Notes: generated by a model not told the origin, from the letters alone. A stretch of DNA of 39,865 nucleotides from Patescibacteria group bacterium (GCA_028688055.1 JAQTYZ010000001.1:1-39865); one strand, 5' to 3'; shown: positions 14,241-20,348, counted from the first letter of the stretch. A program made the numbers and translations.

Positions 14241-14320
14241 CGGGGCGATAGCTTAAGCTGGTAGAGCGTCCTGACGTCAAGTCGGGAAGGTCGTAGGTTC
14301 AATTCCTACCGCCGCGACCA
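14241..14320 (+). tRNA. Noncanonical tRNA-like gene, identity undetermined
   Basis: 80 bases ending in an encoded CCA. Acceptor CGGGGCG pairs with CGCCGCG with one G-G mismatch at pair 3-70; A is the discriminator. The D arm is GCTT/GAGC with a normal GG-containing loop; the T arm is GTAGG/CCTAC with loop TTCAATT. Odd points: three bases instead of two between acceptor and D stem, and a 6-bp anticodon stem (TCCTGA/TCGGGA) with loop CGTCAAG. In that fold position 33 is G instead of T and the central triplet is TCA. C1-G72 and A73 are proline-tRNA features, shared with tRNA-Pro at 17900. It could be a decayed tRNA, a divergent functional one, or a tRNA mimic. It lies behind an attenuator. Confidence 0.5.
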
Positions 14321-14390
14321 TTTGTTCTTTATTTGGGGCCGTCTAAAATGGCTTTACTTTGGGAGAATTTATGCCACCCCGACCAATCTT

Positions 14391-14423
14391 AGCCCGGCGA
14401 TTTTTTTGTTTCGCCGGGCTTTT
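14391..14423 (+). terminator. Terminator of the tRNA-like transcript
   Basis: A perfect 10-bp stem (AGCCCGGCGA, TCGCCGGGCT) with a T-rich 10-base loop, then TTTT. Two tiny ORFs overlap it: 14348-14392 (14 codons), and one from ATG 14371 behind GGGAG beginning MPPRP. Neither is supported as a gene. Confidence 0.85.
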
Positions 14424-14429
14424 CATAAC

Positions 14430-14456
14430 TTGACATTTTTTCCTCATTAATATAAT
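14430..14456 (+). promoter_or_regulatory. Promoter of the Phe leader unit
   Basis: TTGACA (14430-14435), 15-base spacer, perfect TATAAT (14451-14456). The predicted start is just before the leader ATG at 14470. Confidence 0.75.
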
Positions 14457-14469
14457 CTATGAATATCCT

Positions 14470-14532
14470 ATGAAAGCACATATTTTAAGCAAATCATTTT
14501 TCGGCTTTTACTTTACTAACCCAGTAGGTTAG
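14470..14532 (+). CDS. Phe-codon leader peptide of the DAHP synthase unit
   Basis: A 20-codon ORF. Residues 10-15 read FFGFYF, four Phe codons plus Tyr, then TNPVG and TAG. It is followed by an unknown gene and DAHP synthase, the entry enzyme of aromatic amino acid synthesis, so the control codons match the pathway. Four of the other leaders' traits recur: promoter adjacent, no Shine-Dalgarno site, stop codon inside the antiterminator arm, terminator next. An ATG at 14459 gives only a four-residue ORF that overlaps this start. Confidence 0.88.
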   Translation: MKAHILSKSFFGFYFTNPVG

Positions 14533-14591
14533 TTTGCTTAGGATATTACCCAGATCACAATCAAGCAACTGACCTACGGGGTCAGTTTTTT
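14524..14591 (+). terminator. Attenuator of the Phe leader unit
   Basis: Terminator: AACTGACC (14567-14574), loop TACGG, GGTCAGTT (14580-14587), T-run, G, TTT. Antiterminator: GTAGGTTAGTTTGCTT (14524-14539), spanning the leader stop, pairs with AAGCAACTGACCTAC (14563-14577). That is 15 pairs with one T-G and one bulged T, and it consumes the whole terminator 5' arm. This is the longest antiterminator of the five. Confidence 0.9.
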
Positions 14592-14645
14592 GTTTGTGGT
14601 CTGTTATAGTGGGACGATCTTTACAACTAAAAGGATTTTGCTACC

Positions 14646-14687
14646 GTGTCTGGAATGTCTGTTGTCAATTACGGGTACCCGTTGTAG
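14646..14687 (+). other. Possible second short ORF and a 12-base palindrome
   Basis: Between the Phe attenuator and the next gene a 13-codon ORF starts at GTG 14646, 10 bases after AAAAGGA, and ends SVVNYGYPL. It contains two Tyr codons. A perfect palindrome ACGGGTACCCGT (14671-14682) lies at its end and could be a protein-binding site or hairpin. There is no terminator after it. Either may be chance. Confidence 0.3.
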
Positions 14688-14730
14688 ATAGTTTCATTTG
14701 CAGTGGCTTTAAGCAGTAAGGAGGTGCTAG

Positions 14731-15606
14731 ATGAGTGTTGGCAGAAATAGTGTTGATCGTTTTATCCCAGGCGTGGATTTACCGACCGGTCGTGCCCTTG
14801 ATGAATGCCGGCGAGCTGTCCTTGAGATTATGATGGTGTGGCCGGATCAGGAAATCAGTCCTGAAGCAATCTTTGCGCGCGCGTCAGGATTTTTACACAC
14901 TGACGGTCGTGACGGCGAATTGGCTCGGCATACTTTAGAAAGTCTGATCGCTCAGTGTCGGAACTATCCGACGATTACTAGGGGGCAGACTTTCTGGACG
15001 ATCGTGAAGAGCCTCTTCAAACCTTACGAAGCGTTGGTTCTGTACCTTGGCCAGTGTTCCAGTCTGTCATTAAACAGGGAGCGCCGCGCGGTTGTCAGCC
15101 ATCTTCGGGCAGTTGGTTACACGCTGTCCGACATTAAGCAGGCTGACATAGAGGCAAGGTTGGGAATGAACGACGACGATTTTGTCGCTCGGTTGAGACA
15201 ATGTCTTGGGGCAATTCTCGGAATGTTGCCGGATGTCGAAACACAACGCAACGGTCTGGAGGGGTTAGTTGCGGCGTCATACAACTTCGGCGGACGCTTT
15301 GAAGAAGCTAATGGTATCATTGGCGAGTTAATGTCCGTGATCCCAATTCATTTTGGCGTTTTCCGTCAGCCGTTGTTCTGGGACATTCTTCGGGTCTATT
15401 TTACCGACGAAGAAGCGGTGAGTCTTTATCTCATTCGTTTTCCCAATGCCGCCACCCGTAAGCAAATCGCTTGTATTCGTTGCTACCTGGTTGAGACAGT
15501 CGGATTTAATCCTGAACTAGTCGACGATCTTATCAAGGATCGTGACTTTCAGCTTGTTCCAAATCAGGTTTCCCGACCCAACAAAAAATCGCGCCGGACT
15601 TTTTAG
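14731..15606 (+). CDS. Unknown 291-residue helical protein with internal duplication
   Basis: It has an ideal start (AAGGAGG 7 bases before the ATG). The protein is soluble and mostly helical and I do not recognise it. Two similar units can be aligned: FWTIVKSLFKPYEALVLYLG (near residue 90) with FWDILRVYFTDEEAVSLYLI (near residue 213). Both are followed by a basic stretch, then VVSHLRAVGYTLSDIKQADI and IRCYLVETVGFNPELVDDLI. So it probably arose by tandem duplication of a unit of about 120 residues. The C-terminus is basic (RPNKKSRRTF). It shares the Phe attenuator with DAHP synthase (31-base gap), so a role in aromatic synthesis or its control is plausible but unproven. Confidence 0.75.
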   Translation: MSVGRNSVDRFIPGVDLPTGRALDECRRAVLEIMMVWPDQEISPEAIFARASGFLHTDGRDGELARHTLESLIAQCRNYPTITRGQTFWTIVKSLFKPYEALVLYLGQCSSLSLNRERRAVVSHLRAVGYTLSDIKQADIEARLGMNDDDFVARLRQCLGAILGMLPDVETQRNGLEGLVAASYNFGGRFEEANGIIGELMSVIPIHFGVFRQPLFWDILRVYFTDEEAVSLYLIRFPNAATRKQIACIRCYLVETVGFNPELVDDLIKDRDFQLVPNQVSRPNKKSRRTF

Positions 15607-15637
15607 TCGGCTCAAACCACAGGAGAGGAGTGCCGGT

Positions 15638-16756
15638 ATGATTGTGCATATGAAGTCAGGCGTTACCGCCGACGGTGATAGGGTTAAGGCGGTTGTTGCT
15701 AAGGCCACTCGCTACGGTTTAGTCCCCGAGATTCACGCCGAGCCGGGAACACACTTCACGCCTGTTGAGATTTATCTCAAGGACGGTAAAACCCAAGCAT
15801 CCAGCTTGCCGGAGTATATCTTTGGCAATATGGAAGGCGTTGATCAGGTGGTGCGAGTTTCGCCGGCGAAAGTTAGTGCTGTGATGAACGGCGACCGTGA
15901 GCGTCATCGCATTCCAATTGGTAACTGTTATATCGGCGGTGATGAACCAACATTGTTGGTCGCGGGTCCGTGTATGATTGATCGTTATTCACGGAGAACC
16001 CTTGAGGTTCTGGCCGCGGCTGGGATTAAGCACGTTCGCGGTGGTTTCTTAAAGCCGCGTTCGCGGGCGGAGGCTTGTCGTGGTTTCGGCCATCAGGCTT
16101 TATCCGATTTCATGCTCGTTGCCAGACAAAGTGGTATTGAATCAGTCTGGACCGAAGTGATTGAAGGTGCGGATATTAATGACGTACGTCGTGCCCGCGA
16201 TGCCGCTAAATTTGACGGCACGGTTGTTTTGTGGGTTGGTGCCAGAAATTGCGGCAATTTTCGGTTGCTCGAAGAGCTTGGCATTCAAAAAGAGTTTCCG
16301 GTTATGCTTAAGCACGGACTCCATATGACTCGTGTCGAAGAACTTTTTGATACCGCCGCGTTTGTCTTGTATGGACCGATGAAGTGGAATGATGACGGTT
16401 CGCTTGATAAGCGGCCGAGTGCTAAAGCCGGAAATAGTAAGTTGATTTTCTGCGTTCGTGGGTTGCAGAAAGTCGATCCTTATGATCCGCATCGTTTTCG
16501 GCCAAACTTTGGCTGGATCGACGAGCTTCGCGACCGATCGTGGGCGCCGGTCTGTCTTGACCCCAGTCATATGGCTGGTCGGTGGGATCTTGTCTTTCGG
16601 GATTTAACCGAAGGGTTGACTCATAACCCGGATGTTGTGTTGGTCGAATCGCATATTGATCCCTGTCAATCGCTGTGTGATCAAGAACAGGCAATCCCCG
16701 CTGAACGCATCGACGAGATTATCGACCGGGTTGATGAGCATAACGCTCAGCACTAG
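15638..16756 (+). CDS. aroF: 3-Deoxy-7-phosphoheptulonate (DAHP) synthase, class I beta-like
   Basis: It joins phosphoenolpyruvate and erythrose 4-phosphate, the first step to Phe, Tyr and Trp. From ATG 15638 behind GGAGAGGAG it has 372 residues: an N-terminal ferredoxin-like regulatory domain (about 1-75), a linker, then the barrel. Metal ligands are recognisable: C112 in VAGPC, H311 in LDPSH, E337 in VESH and D348 in LCDQEQ. The substrate motifs RGGFLKPRS, WTEV and VGARN are present. The barrel carries divergent segments (LYGPMKWNDDGSLDKRPSAK) not usual in the family, so related KDO8P-type synthases were considered; the regulatory domain and Phe attenuator favour DAHP synthase. A terminator follows. 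Confidence 0.85.
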   Translation: MIVHMKSGVTADGDRVKAVVAKATRYGLVPEIHAEPGTHFTPVEIYLKDGKTQASSLPEYIFGNMEGVDQVVRVSPAKVSAVMNGDRERHRIPIGNCYIGGDEPTLLVAGPCMIDRYSRRTLEVLAAAGIKHVRGGFLKPRSRAEACRGFGHQALSDFMLVARQSGIESVWTEVIEGADINDVRRARDAAKFDGTVVLWVGARNCGNFRLLEELGIQKEFPVMLKHGLHMTRVEELFDTAAFVLYGPMKWNDDGSLDKRPSAKAGNSKLIFCVRGLQKVDPYDPHRFRPNFGWIDELRDRSWAPVCLDPSHMAGRWDLVFRDLTEGLTHNPDVVLVESHIDPCQSLCDQEQAIPAERIDEIIDRVDEHNAQH

Positions 16757-16792
16757 CTGACAAATTCTCTCTAGTTCACATGTTCATTATCC

Positions 16793-16827
16793 GAACCCAA
16801 CGGTTTTACCGGCGGGTTCTTTTTTTT
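16793..16827 (+). terminator. Terminator after DAHP synthase
   Basis: GAACCC (16793-16798) pairs with GGGTTC (16814-16819), with an inner CGGT/ACCG helix; eight T follow and run into the next -35 box. Confidence 0.85.
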
Positions 16828-16854
16828 GACAAAAGAACGGTCGAATTATAAAAT
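16826..16854 (+). promoter_or_regulatory. Promoter of the structured RNA ahead of the IMPase gene
   Basis: TTGACA (16826-16831), 17-base spacer, TAAAAT (16849-16854). Predicted start near 16861. Confidence 0.75.
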
Positions 16855-16860
16855 AGAAGT

Positions 16861-17108
16861 GAACTTCGCTTGCTGATTGGTACAAGTTTTGGGACAACCA
16901 TCGATAGTAGGGTACCTAAATTGGTAATCGCTTTGGCGCATTGCTTGCGGACCCAAAGGTCAAACGCAGTCGGCGGGACATTAAAGCGTAAATTATGCTT
17001 TGCTTGTTCAGACGACTGACACGGCCGGCTGAATTCAGCCAAAATTTGTCCAATTACGAGTGAGGTTCTCTCGTTGACTAAAAACCTGGCTCGTCGCAGG
17101 TTTATTTT
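16861..17108 (+). ncRNA. Structured RNA with terminator: riboswitch-like leader or independent ncRNA
   Basis: About 250 bases without a credible ORF. Helices visible by eye: GGTAC/GTACC (16879/16912), CTTTGG/CCAAAG (16931/16953), CAGTCG/CGACTG (16967/17013) enclosing AAAGC/GCTTT (16983/16997), GGCTG-AATT-CAGCC (17027-17040), and ACGAG/CTCGT (17056/17070). It ends in a terminator, AAACCTG (17082-17088) with CAGGTTT (17097-17103) and a T-rich tail. AGGTT (17063-17067) can pair with AACCT (17083-17087), which would break the terminator, and is itself held by the ACGAG/CTCGT hairpin. That three-state switch suggests regulated termination 8 bases before the IMPase ATG. RNase P, tmRNA, SRP RNA and T-box signatures were not found. 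Confidence 0.55.
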
Positions 17109-17116
17109 TGTAACAT

Positions 17117-17899
17117 ATGGATAAAAGATTTAAACCAATCATTAAAGCAGCCCAATTGGGCGGTGCTAAAGTTAGGAAATATTTTGGCAAAGAATTTACG
17201 GTGACAGAAAAATCTGACGCCAGCGATTATTGTACGACTGCTGATTTAGAGTCGGAAAAAGCTGTGATCAATCATTTGAAAAAAAATTTCTACGGCTATA
17301 AAATTTATTCCGAGGAAGCGGGGCTAGTTGTTAAGGGGGACGGCAAGCAAGGCGTGTTTTATGTCGATCCGCTTGATGGGACTAATAATTTTGTTTTGGG
17401 CATTCCGTATTTTTCAACGGCGATCGTTTTAGTTGAAGACGATCAGGCGCAATTTGCGGTTGTCTATGATTCAATTGGTGACCTAACTTATTGGGCGCAA
17501 CGCGGTCACGGCGCCTATCTGGGTCGGAAGAAATTGTCCGTGAGTACTGAAACCGATATTGAACGATCAACCATTGCTTTTGTTGGCGGTTATACTATGC
17601 CAACGCAAATAATGGTTAATGCGCTGGGAAAAATTTGGCGACGCGAAGTCAAACGGGTGATTACTAACTGGTCGCCGCAAATGGATTTTTGTGCGTTGGC
17701 CTCCGGTCGGATCGAAGGGATAGTCCATAATAATGAACAGCTGTTTGATTTTTTGGGTGGCAAGTTAATCGCCAAAGAAGCTGGCGCCATTATTTCCAAA
17801 CCCAACGGTAAGCTGGAAGAAGCGGAAACCGCTGGCGAATTTATTGTGTCCAATAAAATTCAAATTCATAAACAGTTGGTCAAAATTATCAATCGTTAA
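17117..17899 (+). CDS. Inositol-monophosphatase-family phosphatase
   Basis: 260 residues with the full metal-binding pattern of the Li-sensitive phosphatase family: E66-E67 in YSEEAG, D84-PLDGTNNF (D84, D87) and a C-terminal acidic site in the SPQMDFCALASG segment, where MDF replaces the usual WDxAA. It is a cytoplasmic phosphatase for inositol phosphate, 3'-phosphoadenosine 5'-phosphate, fructose bisphosphate or histidinol phosphate; the sequence alone does not decide. The start is ATG 17117, right after the terminator of the structured RNA, with no Shine-Dalgarno site in between, so its expression may depend on read-through of that element. Its stop directly abuts tRNA-Pro. Confidence 0.88.
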   Translation: MDKRFKPIIKAAQLGGAKVRKYFGKEFTVTEKSDASDYCTTADLESEKAVINHLKKNFYGYKIYSEEAGLVVKGDGKQGVFYVDPLDGTNNFVLGIPYFSTAIVLVEDDQAQFAVVYDSIGDLTYWAQRGHGAYLGRKKLSVSTETDIERSTIAFVGGYTMPTQIMVNALGKIWRREVKRVITNWSPQMDFCALASGRIEGIVHNNEQLFDFLGGKLIAKEAGAIISKPNGKLEEAETAGEFIVSNKIQIHKQLVKIINR

Positions 17900-17975
17900 C
17901 GGGCTGTGGCGCAGTTGGTAGCGCGCATGCATGGGGTGCATGAGGTCGTGGGTTCAAGTCCCGCCAGCCCGACCA
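17900..17975 (+). tRNA. tRNA-Pro (anticodon GGG)
   Basis: A canonical 76-base cloverleaf with encoded CCA: acceptor CGGGCTG/CAGCCCG, D stem GGCGC-type pairing GCGC/GCGC region, anticodon stem CATGC/GCATG with loop ATGGGGT (T33, anticodon GGG), T arm GTGGG/CCCGC (one T-G pair), A73. C1-G72 and A73 fit proline. It begins on the base after the IMPase stop codon, so it is probably co-transcribed and processed. Confidence 0.95.
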
Positions 17976-18006
17976 AACATTTTTTTGTGTTTTATTAATT
18001 TTTTAT

Positions 18007-18654
18007 ATGGATAAGGAAAAAATAATTGCGGCGATTTTTAGTGCCAATAACGTTTATATTGATCCGAGCAATCCCATTCGCGGGGGAGCGGGTCTTTATC
18101 AGGCCATTTATCTTGATCATCGAAATCTATTTTCTTTCGTCGCGGAGCGTAATTTAATTATTGAAGCGTTAAAAGAAAAAATTGTCGCGGAGCAGCAATT
18201 TGATTTTTTAGCCGGCAAAGAAACCGGCGGCATCGCGCCGACAGCGATGATGTCGCACGATCTAAATATCCCAATGGTTTATATCCGTAAAAAGCCAAAA
18301 AATGGCGGTCGGCTGAAACAGGTGGAAGGGGAATTTAAGCCAGGGGATAAGGGGGTTATCATTGACGACACCATTGTTACTGGTGGCAATATCTGCCGCG
18401 CCACCGAGGCGGCGCTGGCCGTCGGCGCTCAGGTAGTCGGCGCGGCTTCAATCTCGATTATCAATACTGATTTATTTGCCAAACAATTTGAAAAATTAAA
18501 TCTGCGTTTGACTTATTTGGTGACGATGTCGGAAATTGTCGCGTGGGGGATTGCCAACAAAAAAATTGCTCCAGAATATATTAACGAAATCAATGAATAT
18601 CTGGCTGACCCGTTAGGTTGGGGAATTAAAAACGGTTTTGATGTGATGTCTTAG
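18007..18654 (+). CDS. pyrE: Orotate phosphoribosyltransferase
   Basis: It transfers the phosphoribosyl group of PRPP to orotate in pyrimidine synthesis. The 215 residues show the PRPP-binding motif VIIDDTIVTGGN (D120, D121), the LAGKETGGIAPTA loop (residues 68-80) and YIRKKPKNGG, the flexible catalytic Lys region. Length fits. No other pyr gene is in the window. The gene lies 31 bases after tRNA-Pro, with no promoter or terminator clearly visible between them. Confidence 0.9.
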   Translation: MDKEKIIAAIFSANNVYIDPSNPIRGGAGLYQAIYLDHRNLFSFVAERNLIIEALKEKIVAEQQFDFLAGKETGGIAPTAMMSHDLNIPMVYIRKKPKNGGRLKQVEGEFKPGDKGVIIDDTIVTGGNICRATEAALAVGAQVVGAASISIINTDLFAKQFEKLNLRLTYLVTMSEIVAWGIANKKIAPEYINEINEYLADPLGWGIKNGFDVMS

Positions 18655-18674
18655 AAATTTAAATTTTAGTAAAT

Positions 18675-18703
18675 TTGGAATTATTTTAAGCAAGTGATAG
18701 AAT
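18675..18703 (+). promoter_or_regulatory. Promoter of mgtE
   Basis: TTGGAA (18675-18680), 17-base spacer, TAGAAT (18698-18703). The pentanucleotide repeat begins on the next base. Confidence 0.55.
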
Positions 18704-18738
18704 TGAAGTGAAGTGAAGTGAAGTGTAGTGTAGTGTAG
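18704..18738 (+). repeat. Pentanucleotide tandem repeat in the mgtE 5' region
   Basis: Four copies of TGAAG are followed by three of TGTAG, 35 bases in all. It starts directly after the -10 box, so it spans the transcription start and first transcribed bases. Unit-number change would alter the 5' UTR of the magnesium transporter gene. Confidence 0.9.
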
Positions 18739-18763
18739 TCCGCTTAGCATTTATTAATAGTCT

Positions 18764-20032
18764 ATGATTAAAAATGTCTTTACGGGCGCTAACCTCAGTA
18801 AAATCATTCATCAAATAAGTTTTCACCCGGACGCCCGGGCGAATATTTTTTTGGGGTTATCTCCCGAAGTTCGAGCAACAGTGCTGTTACGTTTAACCAG
18901 ACACATTCAGCATGATTTGCTCTCAAAAATTTTTGACAATGAGCTGGTGGTCACTCTGGAACAGCTTGATCCCGACGAGGCCACTGACATTGTCCAAGTT
19001 TTGCCGTTGGGCCGACAAAAAAGAATCATTGAGCGCTTGAGCGATGAATTGCGAAAAGGCGTTCAGATTTTGGTTAAATTTGACCCGGAAACAGCCGCCG
19101 GTTTGGTTAACCTTGACTACATTCAGGTTGACGAATTCGATAGCATCGCGCAGGTCGCCAACCAATTTAAAATGCACGAAAAAAAAACTGGTCGTTTGCC
19201 AGCCATTATTGCTTTGCGCGGTGGCCGCGTTAGCGGGTATGTTCCCGGCCACGAACTTGGTTTTGCCCATCCGGCGGAAAAGGTAAAAAAGTATGTTCGA
19301 AAAATTGCTACGGTCAGGCAGGACGCCAGTCATGAAGATGTTATTAAAGTTTTTAAAGACTATCCTCATAACAAAATAGTTGTTATTGGTGAGCGTGGTA
19401 ATGTTTTTGGCATAATTTATTCCGATGATGTTTTGCGCATTATTGAAGATCAGGAATCAGCTTCCTTGTATGACTTTGCCGGTGTTCACGATGAAGAATC
19501 AGTTTCGGATACCACCAAAATGAAAGTTAAGTTTCGCTATCAGTGGCTGATTATCAATTTGGGCACGGCTTTTTTAGCGGCTTTTACCGTCAGCTTGTTT
19601 GATCAAACAATTTCGAAGTATGTTTTGTTGGCCGTTTATATGCCAATTGTCGCGGGGATGGGCGGTAATGCGGCGACGCAGACGTTAGCGGTTTTAGTTC
19701 GTGGTATTGCGTTAAAGCAAATTGAATTGAAAACAGCCTGGCGCACTTTAGTCAGCGAAGCCGGTGCCGGTTTTGTTAACGGCTTAATTAATGGCATTAT
19801 TGTTGCTTTGATTGTCTATTTTTTCAATCATGATTTAAAAATGGCGTTGGTGCTATCTTTAGCAATGGTTACCAACTTAGTGGTGGCCGGAATTTTTGGC
19901 ACTTTAGTGCCCTTAATTATGCAGCGTTTGGGTAAGGATCCGGCGACCTCGGCCACTATTTTTATTACCACCGCCACCGATGTTTTGGGTTTTTTGGTGT
20001 TTTTGGGGTTAGCGACCATGATTTTAGCTTAA
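18764..20032 (+). CDS. mgtE: MgtE-type magnesium transporter
   Basis: 422 residues with the MgtE layout: an N-terminal helical superhelix domain (about 1-130, with LDPDEATDIVQVLP and FDPETAAGLVNLDY), a CBS-domain region (about 135-250, with HEDVIKVFKDYPHNKIVVIG), and a membrane domain of about five helices (270-422). The signature stretch is VAGMGGNAATQTLAVLVRG, and the pore-end motif is KDPATSATIFITTATD. It is an intracellularly gated Mg2+ channel in the inner membrane. The GGNAA and TD motifs support function. The start is the first ATG after the repeat-containing 5' region. Confidence 0.93.
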   Translation: MIKNVFTGANLSKIIHQISFHPDARANIFLGLSPEVRATVLLRLTRHIQHDLLSKIFDNELVVTLEQLDPDEATDIVQVLPLGRQKRIIERLSDELRKGVQILVKFDPETAAGLVNLDYIQVDEFDSIAQVANQFKMHEKKTGRLPAIIALRGGRVSGYVPGHELGFAHPAEKVKKYVRKIATVRQDASHEDVIKVFKDYPHNKIVVIGERGNVFGIIYSDDVLRIIEDQESASLYDFAGVHDEESVSDTTKMKVKFRYQWLIINLGTAFLAAFTVSLFDQTISKYVLLAVYMPIVAGMGGNAATQTLAVLVRGIALKQIELKTAWRTLVSEAGAGFVNGLINGIIVALIVYFFNHDLKMALVLSLAMVTNLVVAGIFGTLVPLIMQRLGKDPATSATIFITTATDVLGFLVFLGLATMILA

Positions 20033-20038
20033 AAGAAC

Positions 20039-20109
20039 CAAACAAAAAACTAAGCATTTTTTACTCCACACGTAAAAGCGAAGTAGGAAATTACTTAGTT
20101 TTTTGTTTG
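20039..20109. terminator. Convergent terminator between mgtE and rpmB
   Basis: A perfect 16-bp inverted repeat (20039-20054 with 20094-20109), each arm ending in an A6/T6 run, so it can act in both directions. The right arm overlaps the last codons of rpmB. Confidence 0.75.
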
Positions 20110-20267
20110 ACTAAATTTTTCATGCAACTGGTACAAACCGTCGTTTTTTTGCCGTTAATTTTTTGGCGCTGCAAATTAAGCTTTTGGCGACGAATGGTTT
20201 TGATGTTGGAATGACTTACCCAGTTGGCCTTCAGCGAGTCACGCTGACAAATTGCACAAGTAGCCAT
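20091..20267 (-). CDS. rpmB: Ribosomal protein bL28
   Basis: A 58-residue gene missed by length filters. It starts MATCAICQRDSLKANWVSHS, and has the NIKTIRRQKLNLQ core and the C-terminal VCTSCMKNL. Four Cys in two CxxC pairs (CAIC, CTSC) give the zinc-binding form of L28. It is a structural protein of the 50S subunit. It stands alone on the minus strand, with its own promoter, between mgtE and the protease gene. Confidence 0.93.
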   Translation of the reverse strand: MATCAICQRDSLKANWVSHSNIKTIRRQKLNLQRQKINGKKTTVCTSCMKNLVKQKTK

Positions 20268-20294
20268 AGTGTAATGACTAATAATAATGCTGCT

Positions 20295-20323
20295 ATCATA
20301 GCAGAAAGATTTTAATAAATCAA
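20295..20323 (-). promoter_or_regulatory. Promoter of rpmB
   Basis: On the minus strand: TTGATT (20323-20318), 17-base spacer, TATGAT (20300-20295). The -10 box lies in a small palindrome (TGCTATCATAGCA). Confidence 0.65.
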
Positions 20324-20348
20324 GTCGATCTGATATAATATAATCACT

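Noticed and set aside
14241-14320. UGA recoding by a tRNA with a UCA-like triplet
   Set aside because: cimA and recO end in TGA at the expected family length, and no gene shows an in-frame TGA; the fold also puts G instead of T at position 33.
14348-14433. Two tiny ORFs (14348-14392 and from 14371, beginning MPPRP) as further leader peptides
   Set aside because: They overlap a perfect terminator hairpin, and no separate promoter or competing arm was found; the second has a fair ribosome site, so doubt remains.
16859-16876. Five-codon ORF from GTG at the predicted start of the IMPase leader RNA
   Set aside because: It is too short and has no codon run.
16806-17042. Minus-strand ORF of 78 codons
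   Set aside because: It lies over a terminator, a promoter and a structured RNA of the plus strand and has no recognisable domain or ribosome site.
18704-18738. Tandem repeat as a CRISPR array
   Set aside because: The units are only five bases with no spacers and no cas genes nearby.
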